From Pseudochelatococcus sp047501465 (GTDB taxonomy: Bacteria; Pseudomonadota; Alphaproteobacteria; Rhizobiales; Beijerinckiaceae): a stretch of DNA of 64,000 bases. A model generated the notes under the pieces. The model was not told the origin of the DNA, did not search any database, and worked only from the letters and a program-made list of their open reading frames with translations. The number at the start of each line of letters is the position of its first letter. Position 1 is the first letter of the stretch. Shown here one piece after another: positions 27,189-35,203 of the stretch. The position numbers and the translations under genes are program-made. Location: NCBI RefSeq assembly GCF_047501465.1, contig NZ_JAZDRL010000002.1, positions 558,001-622,000 on the forward strand, read 5' to 3'.

Positions 27189-27268
27189 GCGGGACACATA
27201 AAGGGATAAGTTCCAAAACAGAGCCATCTCTTGGATTTTGAATAATATAGCGCTTTTATTTAGCATAA

Positions 27269-27328
27269 GGATGCGTTGAACTTCGCGTCAGTGGAAGCTG
27301 CAAAGATAGCGTCAATAGACGCTATTTC
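27269..27328. repeat. Truncated palindromic repeat with hairpin
   Basis: 27269-27310 matches the left half of the 109-bp palindromic element at 34460-34568 (GGATGCGTTGA, CTTCGCGTCA, then CTGCAAA). The right half is missing and is replaced by a hairpin, AGATAGCGTC / GACGCTATTT (27305-27328), which may terminate the FkbM gene or the convergent initiator gene. Confidence 0.55.
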
Positions 27329-27392
27329 CCATCATATGCGCCTAAGCATGCAGGAAACCTTCATTGCAGGCCATTAGGGCGCTCAGTACATC

Positions 27393-28385
27393 CTAAACGG
27401 CCAGGGTGAAGGGGAGTTCTATTTGCTCCTGCTCAATTTTACGGGGCAGAGCATGTTTATAATGATAGCGTCGCATCTTGCGTTTACCGGCTCCAATCAA
27501 CTCGATAGTCCATTCCTTAAGGCCGCCAGCCTTGATCATGTCATCAAATGCCTGGCGGCAATCCTTGCGGAATTGCGAACGGGTGGCATCGGTCTCCTGC
27601 TCGCCATAAACTTCCCGATCGATAAGACTTGCCAGCATTGTTTCATCAACGAAAAGATGTGTCGGCTTGGAGTCGATATACGGCCAGAATGATTTGGCAT
27701 AATCGGATTTAAGCGCAAACTGCACTTCTGCATTCAGCGATACGAGGTTTTTCGTACGGAAAGCAGCCAGCACACCACGTCCAAATCGCACTTTCACCTT
27801 GCTGTCGAGGTTCACCCCATCCCATTCAACAGTATCGATAATACCCGTGATCATACCGCGACCACCCAATCGGCCACGATGCAACTTCTCCATGATCTGA
27901 TCAGGGTTGCCCTCATAGATGGTGATCACGACCTGACGCAGATCCTGAAATACCTGCTTTTGCGTCAGCAGATTATTGACATGCTGAGTAAGCCCTTGTG
28001 CTTTCAGCAGCTCGCGCCAGGTGGTTGCAACCTCAATAACCTCAAAATGCGATGGCACTCCTTGCAAGGTGCCATTCTGCGGCGCATCAGGATTAGGAAT
28101 GCGCCGCGTCGTCATCCGCTCTTTCAAGCGAAAAAGCGCATAGATCACATCCCGATGCAGACTGCCAAGCTCGCCACCCCGCACCTGAACCACCGATTGG
28201 CCCGGGACATAGAAAATGCGCTCGATATTCGAATCGATAATCCCACGCCGTTTAGGCGCAAAGGCAGAGGTGCGCGTCAACTTCGCAGGCACAGGCGCAG
28301 GATTACGTCGCCCACGCCTATTCTGACGCGTGCGACGGTCGCGCTCAAGGCGCTTGCGCTCAACTTCACTGAGTTCCTCAGTCAT
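27393..28385 (-). CDS. Probable iteron-binding replication initiator
   Basis: A 330-residue protein that looks like a plasmid initiator. It has a basic N-terminus (RKRLERDRRTRQNRRGRRN), then a compact region with winged-helix character (LGSLHRDVIYALFRLKERM, about residues 80-98; WRELLKAQGLTQHVNNLL, about residues 125-142) and a second such region further on. I do not recognise its exact family, and it is not RepC. The strongest evidence is position: five direct repeats begin 92 bases upstream of its start and more lie within 1.1 kb, an iteron origin. ATG 28385 has GGAGGAAGGC before it. It would bind the iterons to open the origin. It is 7.4 kb from repAB, with the exopolysaccharide block between. 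Confidence 0.7.
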   Translation of the reverse strand: MTEELSEVERKRLERDRRTRQNRRGRRNPAPVPAKLTRTSAFAPKRRGIIDSNIERIFYVPGQSVVQVRGGELGSLHRDVIYALFRLKERMTTRRIPNPDAPQNGTLQGVPSHFEVIEVATTWRELLKAQGLTQHVNNLLTQKQVFQDLRQVVITIYEGNPDQIMEKLHRGRLGGRGMITGIIDTVEWDGVNLDSKVKVRFGRGVLAAFRTKNLVSLNAEVQFALKSDYAKSFWPYIDSKPTHLFVDETMLASLIDREVYGEQETDATRSQFRKDCRQAFDDMIKAGGLKEWTIELIGAGKRKMRRYHYKHALPRKIEQEQIELPFTLAV

Positions 28386-28476
28386 GCCTTCCTCCGCGCC
28401 CCAACACCAATAACCCACACCCAAGTCGTTTCATCTCACAAGCATTGGCGTTAACCGCGCCAGCCGTCAAGCAAAC

Positions 28477-28625
28477 GGGAATAGCGGTCACGGAATCGGG
28501 CATTTTTCAACAGGTGGACAACTCGGGAATGCTGGTCACGCCACTCGTAATGGTAGCCCCGGAAACGGGAACGGTGGTCACGTCAATGGGAGTCGCAGTC
28601 ACGGAAGATGGGAATAGTGGTCACG
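28477..28625. repeat. Iteron cluster of the replication origin
   Basis: Five 16-bp direct repeats with consensus GGGAATAGYGGTCACG lie at 28477-28492, 28525-28540, 28567-28582, 28588-28603 and 28610-28625. The last three are 21-22 bp apart, two helical turns, and the others at about twice that spacing, so initiator molecules would bind the same face. They adjoin the initiator gene. Confidence 0.88.
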
Positions 28626-29766
28626 CTATCGCCATATAACATATTGAAATTAAACAAAATGGCGAATGCGACTCTTTATAAGGATTAGATTAAAGATAAT
28701 TCTTAGAGACCTCAGCCAAGCCAATCGGGCTTAAAAATTCGCTCATAGTCCTAATCATGATCCTTAAGTCCCAAAAGAGTCTCTTCAGCAAAGCCAGCAT
28801 GCACCGCTCAATCTTCCTAGTTTAATGTAATTATTATATCTAATTGAAACATAACATATTTTTTGGGATTTACGGTCACGGAATCAGTTACTCACCTGCA
28901 CACGATTCGCAAAATTTCTCTTTTCGGTGAAAAATAATGATTCCATATTATATATAAAAAACAACATGATAAGCGGGAACATCAGCCCCGAAACCTGTCA
29001 TTCAGACATAATCATCCAGCGTTACGCTGCGTCCTTAACCGCTGAATAGCTTCGGCGCGGCATGGTTTTAAAAAACAACGTTAAAATGTATCCCAGTGAT
29101 TCTATATATCATTGAAATTAAATAATAAATTTCGGAATAGAAGCCCCAAAAGCCTCCAAAATCGACCTCAAAAGCGGTGATTTCTTGCTCGAGAATTTGC
29201 GATTGGAACAGAATCGCCCTCCTATGGCCTCACACAACAGCGGCAGAGAAATTTCTTGCCAAGGCGTTAACGGGCTCAAGATAGGCGTGGATCAATACGG
29301 TTAATGAAATAACTTGCTGAAAAATAAGACAAAATACGGAATGCGTTTATAGGAATAGCGGTCACGGAAAACATTGCCGTGGCGGTTTGCTCTTTAATAA
29401 CATCTAACATCCGTCAATCCATATGCAGCTTTAACGCATACCCCTTACAAACGGGAATAGCGAACACGGAAACACGTGAATTTGAGAATAAATCCTGAAT
29501 TTTCATGCACTTATCAACCTATTACGACAACTTATTCCCAGCGAGAAATTCTCTCTAATGCATCTCTTCAACTAACTATTCTTTCTAATCTGAAGCCGTC
29601 CTGAAGGCTAAAAGTGTGCAATCATGGTCACAAAATCTTGAGCTATATTTGAATTATTATAATAAAACGAATGCGGATAATGATTTACATTTGTCGGATA
29701 TGGGTTCAATAGAGTGCCTTGCATGTGATTGTCTGTTGTAAGACATCTGAGAGCTAAGGAGCCGTC
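28626..29766. repeat. AT-rich origin region with three outlying iterons
   Basis: About 1.1 kb with no gene. Further iterons occur at 28867-28882 (GGGATTTACGGTCACG), 29351-29366 (AGGAATAGCGGTCACG) and 29453-29468 (GGGAATAGCGAACACG). Between them are AT-rich tracts (28830-28970, 29090-29130) suited to strand opening. I do not find a perfect DnaA box. The last 60 bases contain the promoter and AAGGAG ribosome site of irr. This is most likely the replication origin. Confidence 0.7.
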
Positions 29767-30306
29767 ATGTCCAGCCCATTCCGTGCCATGATATTTAATG
29801 GTGTTCCGGTTCAAACCGATCCCCACGCCCTCATGCAAAACGTTGCCAGTCCTGTGAAGACTGGTTGCGGCTTTCATGATGTGCGGGAGATCCTGCGCGC
29901 TGCCAATCTGCGTCCTACACGTCAGCGAATTATGTTGGGTTGGCTGTTATTTGGTCGTGGCCACCGGCACCTGACTGCTGAGATGCTTTATGAAGAAGCC
30001 AGTGATGCAAAAATCAGTGTGTCACTAGCTACAGTCTATAATACCTTGCATCAATTCTGTGATGCGGGCTTGCTACGCCAACTGGCTGTCGATGGCACCA
30101 AGAGCTACTTCGATACAAATGTTACCGAGCATCATCACTTCTTTATGGAAGATGATCAGACGCTGGTTGATGTTCCTGATGGGCTGATTTCCGTGGCCGG
30201 GATTCCCGATGCGCCAGAAGGTACGGAGGTTATTTCCGTAGAAGTCATCGTGCGGTTGAAACGCAAGGGCGCCAAGGCATCTGTTCGCCAGCGCGTTGAT
30301 GCATAA
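29767..30306 (+). CDS. irr: Iron response regulator Irr (Fur family)
   Basis: A 179-residue Fur-family transcription factor that senses heme status and controls iron genes. Two heme-associated motifs are visible: GCGFHD at residues 35-40, aligned with the heme regulatory motif GCPWHD of Bradyrhizobium Irr, and HHHFF near residue 122. The winged-helix DNA-binding domain (NLRPTRQRIMLGWLLF, then VSLATVYNTLHQF) follows. GHRHLTAE is the usual Irr metal/heme region. ATG 29767 is preceded by AAGGAG. The TonB-like gene begins in its stop codon. The siderophore locus nearby is a plausible target, but I did not find a canonical Irr box. Confidence 0.92.
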   Translation: MSSPFRAMIFNGVPVQTDPHALMQNVASPVKTGCGFHDVREILRAANLRPTRQRIMLGWLLFGRGHRHLTAEMLYEEASDAKISVSLATVYNTLHQFCDAGLLRQLAVDGTKSYFDTNVTEHHHFFMEDDQTLVDVPDGLISVAGIPDAPEGTEVISVEVIVRLKRKGAKASVRQRVDA

Positions 30307-30755
30307 TGTCTCGTATATATAAAGTTGCGCTTCGTCTTCGATGGAGCGCTTCGTTTGGATTTGCGTGCTTGATTGTGCTTGGGGCAACTCTTGGTCCGTA
30401 TGCGCAGACCGTTCCCAAGGTAAATGCAGTTTCGCCGCCAGGAGATAATTTCATACCACCTCGCCCTTATGCAGGTGATGTGATGCGCCATTGGCCAGCT
30501 TATCCCAATGAGGCACGTGCAGCGGGGCAGGAGGGCACTGTGCTCGTCAAGCTAAAGGTAACTGCCACAGGTGCGCCTGAGGACATCAGCATAGCGCGGA
30601 GCAGCTCCGTAGTTTCGCTTGATCTGGCAGCCATAATGGCTATCAGTCATTGGCATTTCGAGCCTGCATCCCGTAATGGCAAGCCCACAGAGGCGATGGT
30701 GACATTGCCAATACGCTTTTCACTTTCGGATACGCATCCCCAGCCTGCACAGTAA
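30306..30755 (+). CDS. TonB C-terminal domain protein
   Basis: A 149-residue protein with an N-terminal hydrophobic segment (FGFACLIVLGATLGPYAQT) that acts as a signal or anchor and a TonB_C domain: YPNEARAAGQEGTVLVKLKV, then ATGAPEDISIARSSS and AIMAISHWHFEPASRNGKP. Full TonB proteins carry a long proline-rich linker, which is missing, so it may be a short energy transducer or a periplasmic TonB-like protein. Its ATG overlaps the irr stop codon (TAATG), indicating coupled translation and an iron-related role. ExbB and ExbD are not in the window. Confidence 0.75.
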   Translation: MSRIYKVALRLRWSASFGFACLIVLGATLGPYAQTVPKVNAVSPPGDNFIPPRPYAGDVMRHWPAYPNEARAAGQEGTVLVKLKVTATGAPEDISIARSSSVVSLDLAAIMAISHWHFEPASRNGKPTEAMVTLPIRFSLSDTHPQPAQ

Positions 30756-30776
30756 GCCGTCAAAAGCTCTTGCAGT

Positions 30777-32693
30777 TTATTGCATCTGTCCGATGCGTTG
30801 GAGATGACGATAAAGCGTGCTGCGGTTAATCCCGAGCTTCCGTGCTGCCATTGACATATTTCCCCCACACGCATCAAGCGCTGTTCGCATGACATCATGG
30901 GTATGATGTTCCAGCAAGCCTGGTTCTGAAGACATCGGTGGAGCACTCAATACAGGTCCAGGCAAGGCGCGAAGGGCAAGAGGCAGGCATTGGAGCATTG
31001 GTGGTTTTCCCGGCGCACAAAGGGCTGCCAATGCTCGCAAAGTGCTTACAAGCTCGCGATAATTCCCAGGCCAATCATAGGCGGCAAGGCGATCCCGCAT
31101 CTCAATAGGCAAGCGCCCCGCTCCGCATGCAACTTCTTGCCATAACTGATCCACCAGCCGAGGCTTGTCTGTCCTTGTCCGCAAAGGATTCAGCGCAATG
31201 GTGAATTGGGCGATACGGTAATATAAGTCGGGTCGGAACTGTCCTGAATGCGACTGCTCAGCGATATCGCGGTGTGTCGCGCTGATAATGCGGATATCTA
31301 TCGGAATGGCACGTCTGCCCCCCAATGGCATGATCTGCCTGTCCTGCAGCACACGCAATAATCGTGATTGCAACGCAAATGGCATATCGCCAATTTCATC
31401 TAAAAACAGAATACCCCCATCTGCCTCACGCAATAACCCTTTGGCGCCGTGTCGCCGAGCTCCGGTAAAGGCGCCATCTTCATAACCAAACAGCTCGGAT
31501 TCGATCAGGCTTTCAGGCAGGGCAGCGCAGTTTACTGCAATAAATGGCTTATCAGCACGGCTACTGACAGCATGCACAGCGCGTGCAAATGCTTCCTTGC
31601 CAGCCCCAGTTTCGCCAATGATAAGCAAAGGAATATCAGCATCAATCAACTGCGCCGCATTATCGATGTTAACGAGCGTTTCTGTGTCAAAGGCTGGCTT
31701 GGGCCATGGAATGGGGCCTCTCGCGGCGGTGGTTTCCGTTCCAAGAAGTTTCTTGGGCGGATTAAGAATGCTTGTTGCAGGAATAACAGTGTCACGCACG
31801 CGCGGACGACATTGCACCACTTCACCTGAATGAAACTGTAGTGAATCGGTATCATGCAGCGCATTTGGCTTGTGCGCAAAAATATCAGTGAAACGAATGT
31901 CCCTCAAAGCTTCCCAGCTCTGCGCAATGGTTTTAAGCCCGTGGCGGTTGGCAGCGACAAGTTGGTCGCCCTCAAACACCAGAATACACTCACGCGCAGT
32001 GCCCAGATGAGCAGGATCTGCATGAAAACGCAGCACATCAAGGTCATCAAAAGCACTATCAAACTGGCGATGCTCGATCTGATCGATGACAAGTCGCACT
32101 AATGACAACGCATGGCGTGACATGACAGAAGCATGGCTTGTGAGGTCCAATGCGCCGACGATTTCGCCAGTAGGGTTAAAAATCGGAGCCGCTGCACAGC
32201 TCAGTACGCGATGCGGGTCGCAAAAATGTTCGCCGCCATGCACCATGATCGGGCGGCGTTCGACCAGTGCGGTGCCAACAGCGTTTGTGCCAATTCTGGC
32301 TTCGCTCCACATCACGCCGGCGCGCAGTGCCATGCTTGCGGCCTTACCGGCAAATTCCATATCGCCATCCGAATCAAGCACCATACCGGTGGGATCCGTC
32401 AACACAACAATACCGCCTGTTGTCTGAGCTTCCTGGCGCAAAGCATCCATCTCTCCACGACATAGGCGGCGTAGCATCTGGTGCTTTTCGCGTGTTTCGT
32501 TCAGCTGCTGCTCGTCAAGCGTCTCGTAAACCGGCGCACGTGTGGCATCCAACCCTAGCTCGGTACAGCGCATCCAGGATTGGAGAATGGTTTTGGAAAC
32601 CAGAGCTTCCGGAATGATTTGTTGAGAGAAGAACTGAAAACGCGCTGCTGTTACGGCGTCTGCGGTCACCGCTGCCGTCATGCGTGTTGTCAT
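30777..32693 (-). CDS. acoR: AcoR-type sigma-54-dependent activator
   Basis: A 638-residue activator. The N-terminal 260 residues form a GAF-type sensor region (IGTNAVGTALVERRPIMVHGGEHF). The AAA+ domain has Walker A GETGAGKEAFA near residue 360, the sigma-54 contact loop GAFTGA, Walker B GGILFLDEIGD and an arginine-finger region. A Fis-type helix-turn-helix (MSMAARKLGINRSTLYRHLQRIG) ends the protein. AcoR relatives activate acetoin or alcohol oxidation genes. It is divergent from the aldehyde dehydrogenase gene, with about 245 bases between, where a near-consensus sigma-54 promoter is found. Start ATG 32693 is the first methionine. Confidence 0.9.
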   Translation of the reverse strand: MTTRMTAAVTADAVTAARFQFFSQQIIPEALVSKTILQSWMRCTELGLDATRAPVYETLDEQQLNETREKHQMLRRLCRGEMDALRQEAQTTGGIVVLTDPTGMVLDSDGDMEFAGKAASMALRAGVMWSEARIGTNAVGTALVERRPIMVHGGEHFCDPHRVLSCAAAPIFNPTGEIVGALDLTSHASVMSRHALSLVRLVIDQIEHRQFDSAFDDLDVLRFHADPAHLGTARECILVFEGDQLVAANRHGLKTIAQSWEALRDIRFTDIFAHKPNALHDTDSLQFHSGEVVQCRPRVRDTVIPATSILNPPKKLLGTETTAARGPIPWPKPAFDTETLVNIDNAAQLIDADIPLLIIGETGAGKEAFARAVHAVSSRADKPFIAVNCAALPESLIESELFGYEDGAFTGARRHGAKGLLREADGGILFLDEIGDMPFALQSRLLRVLQDRQIMPLGGRRAIPIDIRIISATHRDIAEQSHSGQFRPDLYYRIAQFTIALNPLRTRTDKPRLVDQLWQEVACGAGRLPIEMRDRLAAYDWPGNYRELVSTLRALAALCAPGKPPMLQCLPLALRALPGPVLSAPPMSSEPGLLEHHTHDVMRTALDACGGNMSMAARKLGINRSTLYRHLQRIGQMQ

Positions 32694-32886
32694 GGCCGTT
32701 CCCCAGATGTTGTTATTTGCCGCAGGTGTGCCGCTCTTCTTGGTGCATTATGCAACACCCGGATAGTGCGATCGTTCCAAACACCTGAGATCATATTTTT
32801 TTGCTTGATCTCCAGACACGCGATTCCTAGGCTGCTGTCAATACTTCCCGCACTGCAGCATGGAATTGATGTATTGCACGTATAAT

Positions 32887-32904
32887 TTGGCACGCAAGAT
32901 GTTA
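32887..32904 (+). promoter_or_regulatory. Putative sigma-54 promoter of the aldehyde dehydrogenase gene
   Basis: TTTGGCACGCAAGATGTT resembles the -24/-12 consensus TTGGCACG-N4-TTGCT, with the -24 element perfect and the -12 dinucleotide GT instead of GC. It lies about 35 bases before the GTG start and is the type expected for an AcoR target. Confidence 0.45.
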
Positions 32905-32939
32905 TAACAACAATGGATACATAAAATGGGAGGAATACC

Positions 32940-34460
32940 GTGAACAAGATCGACCCCACCGCAGCACTTGCCCATTGGCCATTTAAAGATCGCTACGACA
33001 ACTTCATTGGCGGCAACTGGGTTGCGCCGCTTGATGGGCGCTATTTTGAAAACACGTCCCCAATTACAGGGCGGAAGATCAACGAAATAGCACGTTCGCA
33101 GAAAGAGGATGTCGAGCTGGCGCTTGATGCCGCCCATGCAGCCAAAGCCGCCTGGGGGCGCACAAGCGCAACAGAGCGGGCGCTGATCCTTAATCGCATC
33201 GCTGATCGTATGGAAGAAAACCTTGACGTGCTGGCGCTGGCTGAAACATGGGACAATGGCAAGCCGATCCGGGAGACGACAGCCGCAGATATTCCGCTTG
33301 CTATTGATCACTTCCGTTATTTCGCAGGTGTTATTCGCGCACAAGAAGGGTCGATGAGCGAGATCGATCACGACACTGTAGCCTACCATTATCAGGAGCC
33401 ATTGGGCGTTGTTGGCCAGATCATTCCGTGGAATTTCCCGATTCTCATGGCTGTATGGAAGTTGGCTCCAGCCCTTGCCGCTGGTAATGCCATTGTACTG
33501 AAACCGGCGGAACAGACGCCTGCGTCCATCCTTGTTCTCGCTGAGTTGATTGCCGATCTGCTGCCACCAGGTGTGCTCAACATTGTCAATGGCTTTGGTC
33601 TTGAAGCTGGCAAGCCGCTGGCATCAAGTCCCCGCATTGCCAAGATTGCATTTACGGGTGAGACCACAACAGGCCGCCTGATCATGCAATATGCCAGTCA
33701 GAACCTTATTCCGGCTACGCTGGAGTTGGGTGGTAAGTCGCCAAATATCTTCTTTGCGGATGTGCTGGAAGAGGATGATGACTTCTTCGACAAGTCCATC
33801 GAAGGCTTTGTAATGTTCGCGCTTAATCAGGGGGAAGTCTGCACCTGCCCCAGCCGTGCGCTCATTCAGGAGAAGATATACGATCGCTTTATGGATCGTG
33901 CATTAGCGCGGGTTAAGGCTATCAAGCAGGGCAATCCGCTTGATCCTGCCACTATGATCGGTGCGCAGGCATCGAGTGAACAGCTGGAGAAGATTCTCAG
34001 CTACATTGATATAGGCAAGCAGGAAGGTGCGAAGATCCTCACCGGTGGCGAGCGCACCATGCTGCCTGGTGATCTCGCAAATGGCTATTATGTTGCGCCA
34101 ACTGTTTTCCAGGGCAACAACAAGATGCGCATCTTCCAGGAAGAGATCTTCGGCCCTGTCGTGTCAGTTACGACCTTTAAGGATGAGGAAGAGGCACTCT
34201 CCATTGCTAACGACACGCTTTATGGTCTTGGTGCCGGCGTGTGGACGCGTAACGGCACGCGCGCTTATCGTTTTGGTCGCGCTATTCAGGCGGGCCGTGT
34301 CTGGACTAACTGTTATCATGCTTACCCCGCGCATGCGGCATTCGGCGGATACAAGCAATCGGGCATTGGGCGCGAGAACCATAAGATGATGCTAAGCCAT
34401 TACCAGCAAACCAAAAACATGCTGGTAAGTTATAGCCCCAAAGCTCTTGGCTTCTTCTAG
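32940..34460 (+). CDS. Aldehyde dehydrogenase (acetaldehyde type)
   Basis: A 506-residue NAD-dependent aldehyde dehydrogenase. The family motif GVVGQIIPWNFPILM is near residue 155, the catalytic glutamate lies in LELGGKSPN (about residue 262), and the catalytic cysteine in NQGEVCTCPSRALIQ (about residue 302). Length and the QGEVCTCPSR variant match the acetaldehyde dehydrogenases AldA/ExaC that are co-encoded with AcoR. It starts at GTG 32940 with GGGAGGA just upstream. Together with the downstream alcohol dehydrogenase it oxidises ethanol to acetate via acetaldehyde. Confidence 0.92.
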   Translation: MNKIDPTAALAHWPFKDRYDNFIGGNWVAPLDGRYFENTSPITGRKINEIARSQKEDVELALDAAHAAKAAWGRTSATERALILNRIADRMEENLDVLALAETWDNGKPIRETTAADIPLAIDHFRYFAGVIRAQEGSMSEIDHDTVAYHYQEPLGVVGQIIPWNFPILMAVWKLAPALAAGNAIVLKPAEQTPASILVLAELIADLLPPGVLNIVNGFGLEAGKPLASSPRIAKIAFTGETTTGRLIMQYASQNLIPATLELGGKSPNIFFADVLEEDDDFFDKSIEGFVMFALNQGEVCTCPSRALIQEKIYDRFMDRALARVKAIKQGNPLDPATMIGAQASSEQLEKILSYIDIGKQEGAKILTGGERTMLPGDLANGYYVAPTVFQGNNKMRIFQEEIFGPVVSVTTFKDEEEALSIANDTLYGLGAGVWTRNGTRAYRFGRAIQAGRVWTNCYHAYPAHAAFGGYKQSGIGRENHKMMLSHYQQTKNMLVSYSPKALGFF

Positions 34461-34568
34461 GATGTGTTGATCTTCGCGTCACGGTGGCCTGCAAATGGCG
34501 GCTTCTTGCGCTTCCGGTGCTCAGAAGTCACCATTTCGGCTCACCCTGACGCGAACCTCAGCGCATCC
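34460..34568. repeat. 109-bp palindromic repeat (Brucella RS-like)
   Basis: The ends are imperfect inverted repeats: GGATGTGTTGATCTTCGCG at the left, and CGCGAACCTCAGCGCATCC at the right, with TCA/TGA next to them. Within the element, GCTTCTTGCGCTTCCGG and related bases add partial symmetry. A truncated copy is at 27269 and a degenerate one at 3448. Size and palindromic form resemble the RS elements known from Brucella. It starts at the stop codon of the aldehyde dehydrogenase gene. Confidence 0.7.
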
Positions 34569-34754
34569 TGCGGTTGTTTGCTTGCTCGGTTTTTAAGAGC
34601 GCGGTGTTGAATTGAAAAGCCGATGTGGGCTTTGGGAACTTGGGTGCTGACATCGGTGTTTAGAGTAACATAAGCGGGTCGATTTTCTGCCTGCAGGATG
34701 TGTGCTGGAAGCAGAAAGACTATAGAGATCAACGCTCCGAAGGGAGGTTGCTAG

Positions 34755-35123
34755 ATGACTGAGCCTGTGTCTCGTGTGTTAGCGACGCCAGCGGCTATTG
34801 AGCTTATTGGCGCTTTGCGTGCTGATAATGGACGAATTCTGTTTCATCAATCAGGAGGGTGTTGCGATGGCTCCTCGCCTATGTGCTATCCTGAAAGTGA
34901 TTTTTTGATCGGCGATAGTGATGTGTTGATGGGAGAAATCGGTGGTGCGCCATTTTACATGAGCCGCGCCCAGTTCGATTACTGGAAACACACCCAACTT
35001 ATCATTGATGTCGTTCCTGGACGGGGTGGAATGTTCTCGCTGGAAAATGGCCGTGACGTGCGGTTTCTGACGCGCTCACGCCTGTTTAGTGAAGCCGAAG
35101 AAGCAGCCTTGCCAACATTATGA
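34755..35123 (+). CDS. DUF779 family protein
   Basis: A 122-residue protein of the DUF779 family, small cysteine-containing proteins encoded beside aldehyde and alcohol dehydrogenases. The motif HQSGGCCDGSSPMCYP (about residues 31-46) contains the conserved cysteines, followed by MGEIGGAPFYMSRAQFDYWKHTQL, typical of the family. ATG 34755 has GGGAGG before it. Its biochemical role is unknown; the company of acetaldehyde dehydrogenase and alcohol dehydrogenase suggests an accessory role in ethanol oxidation. The gap between the aldehyde dehydrogenase gene and this one contains the palindromic repeat. Confidence 0.85.
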   Translation: MTEPVSRVLATPAAIELIGALRADNGRILFHQSGGCCDGSSPMCYPESDFLIGDSDVLMGEIGGAPFYMSRAQFDYWKHTQLIIDVVPGRGGMFSLENGRDVRFLTRSRLFSEAEEAALPTL

Positions 35124-35203
35124 AATGGATGTGCCCATTGTAGGGTGCGGTTTTTTAGCAGAAGTTAGTGGCAAAATAAAATGTGAAAACAGAGGAAGTT
35201 ACC

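Noticed and set aside
28477..28625. CRISPR array
   Set aside because: The direct repeats are short, degenerate and helically spaced next to an initiator gene, as iterons are; no unique spacers of uniform length or cas genes occur.
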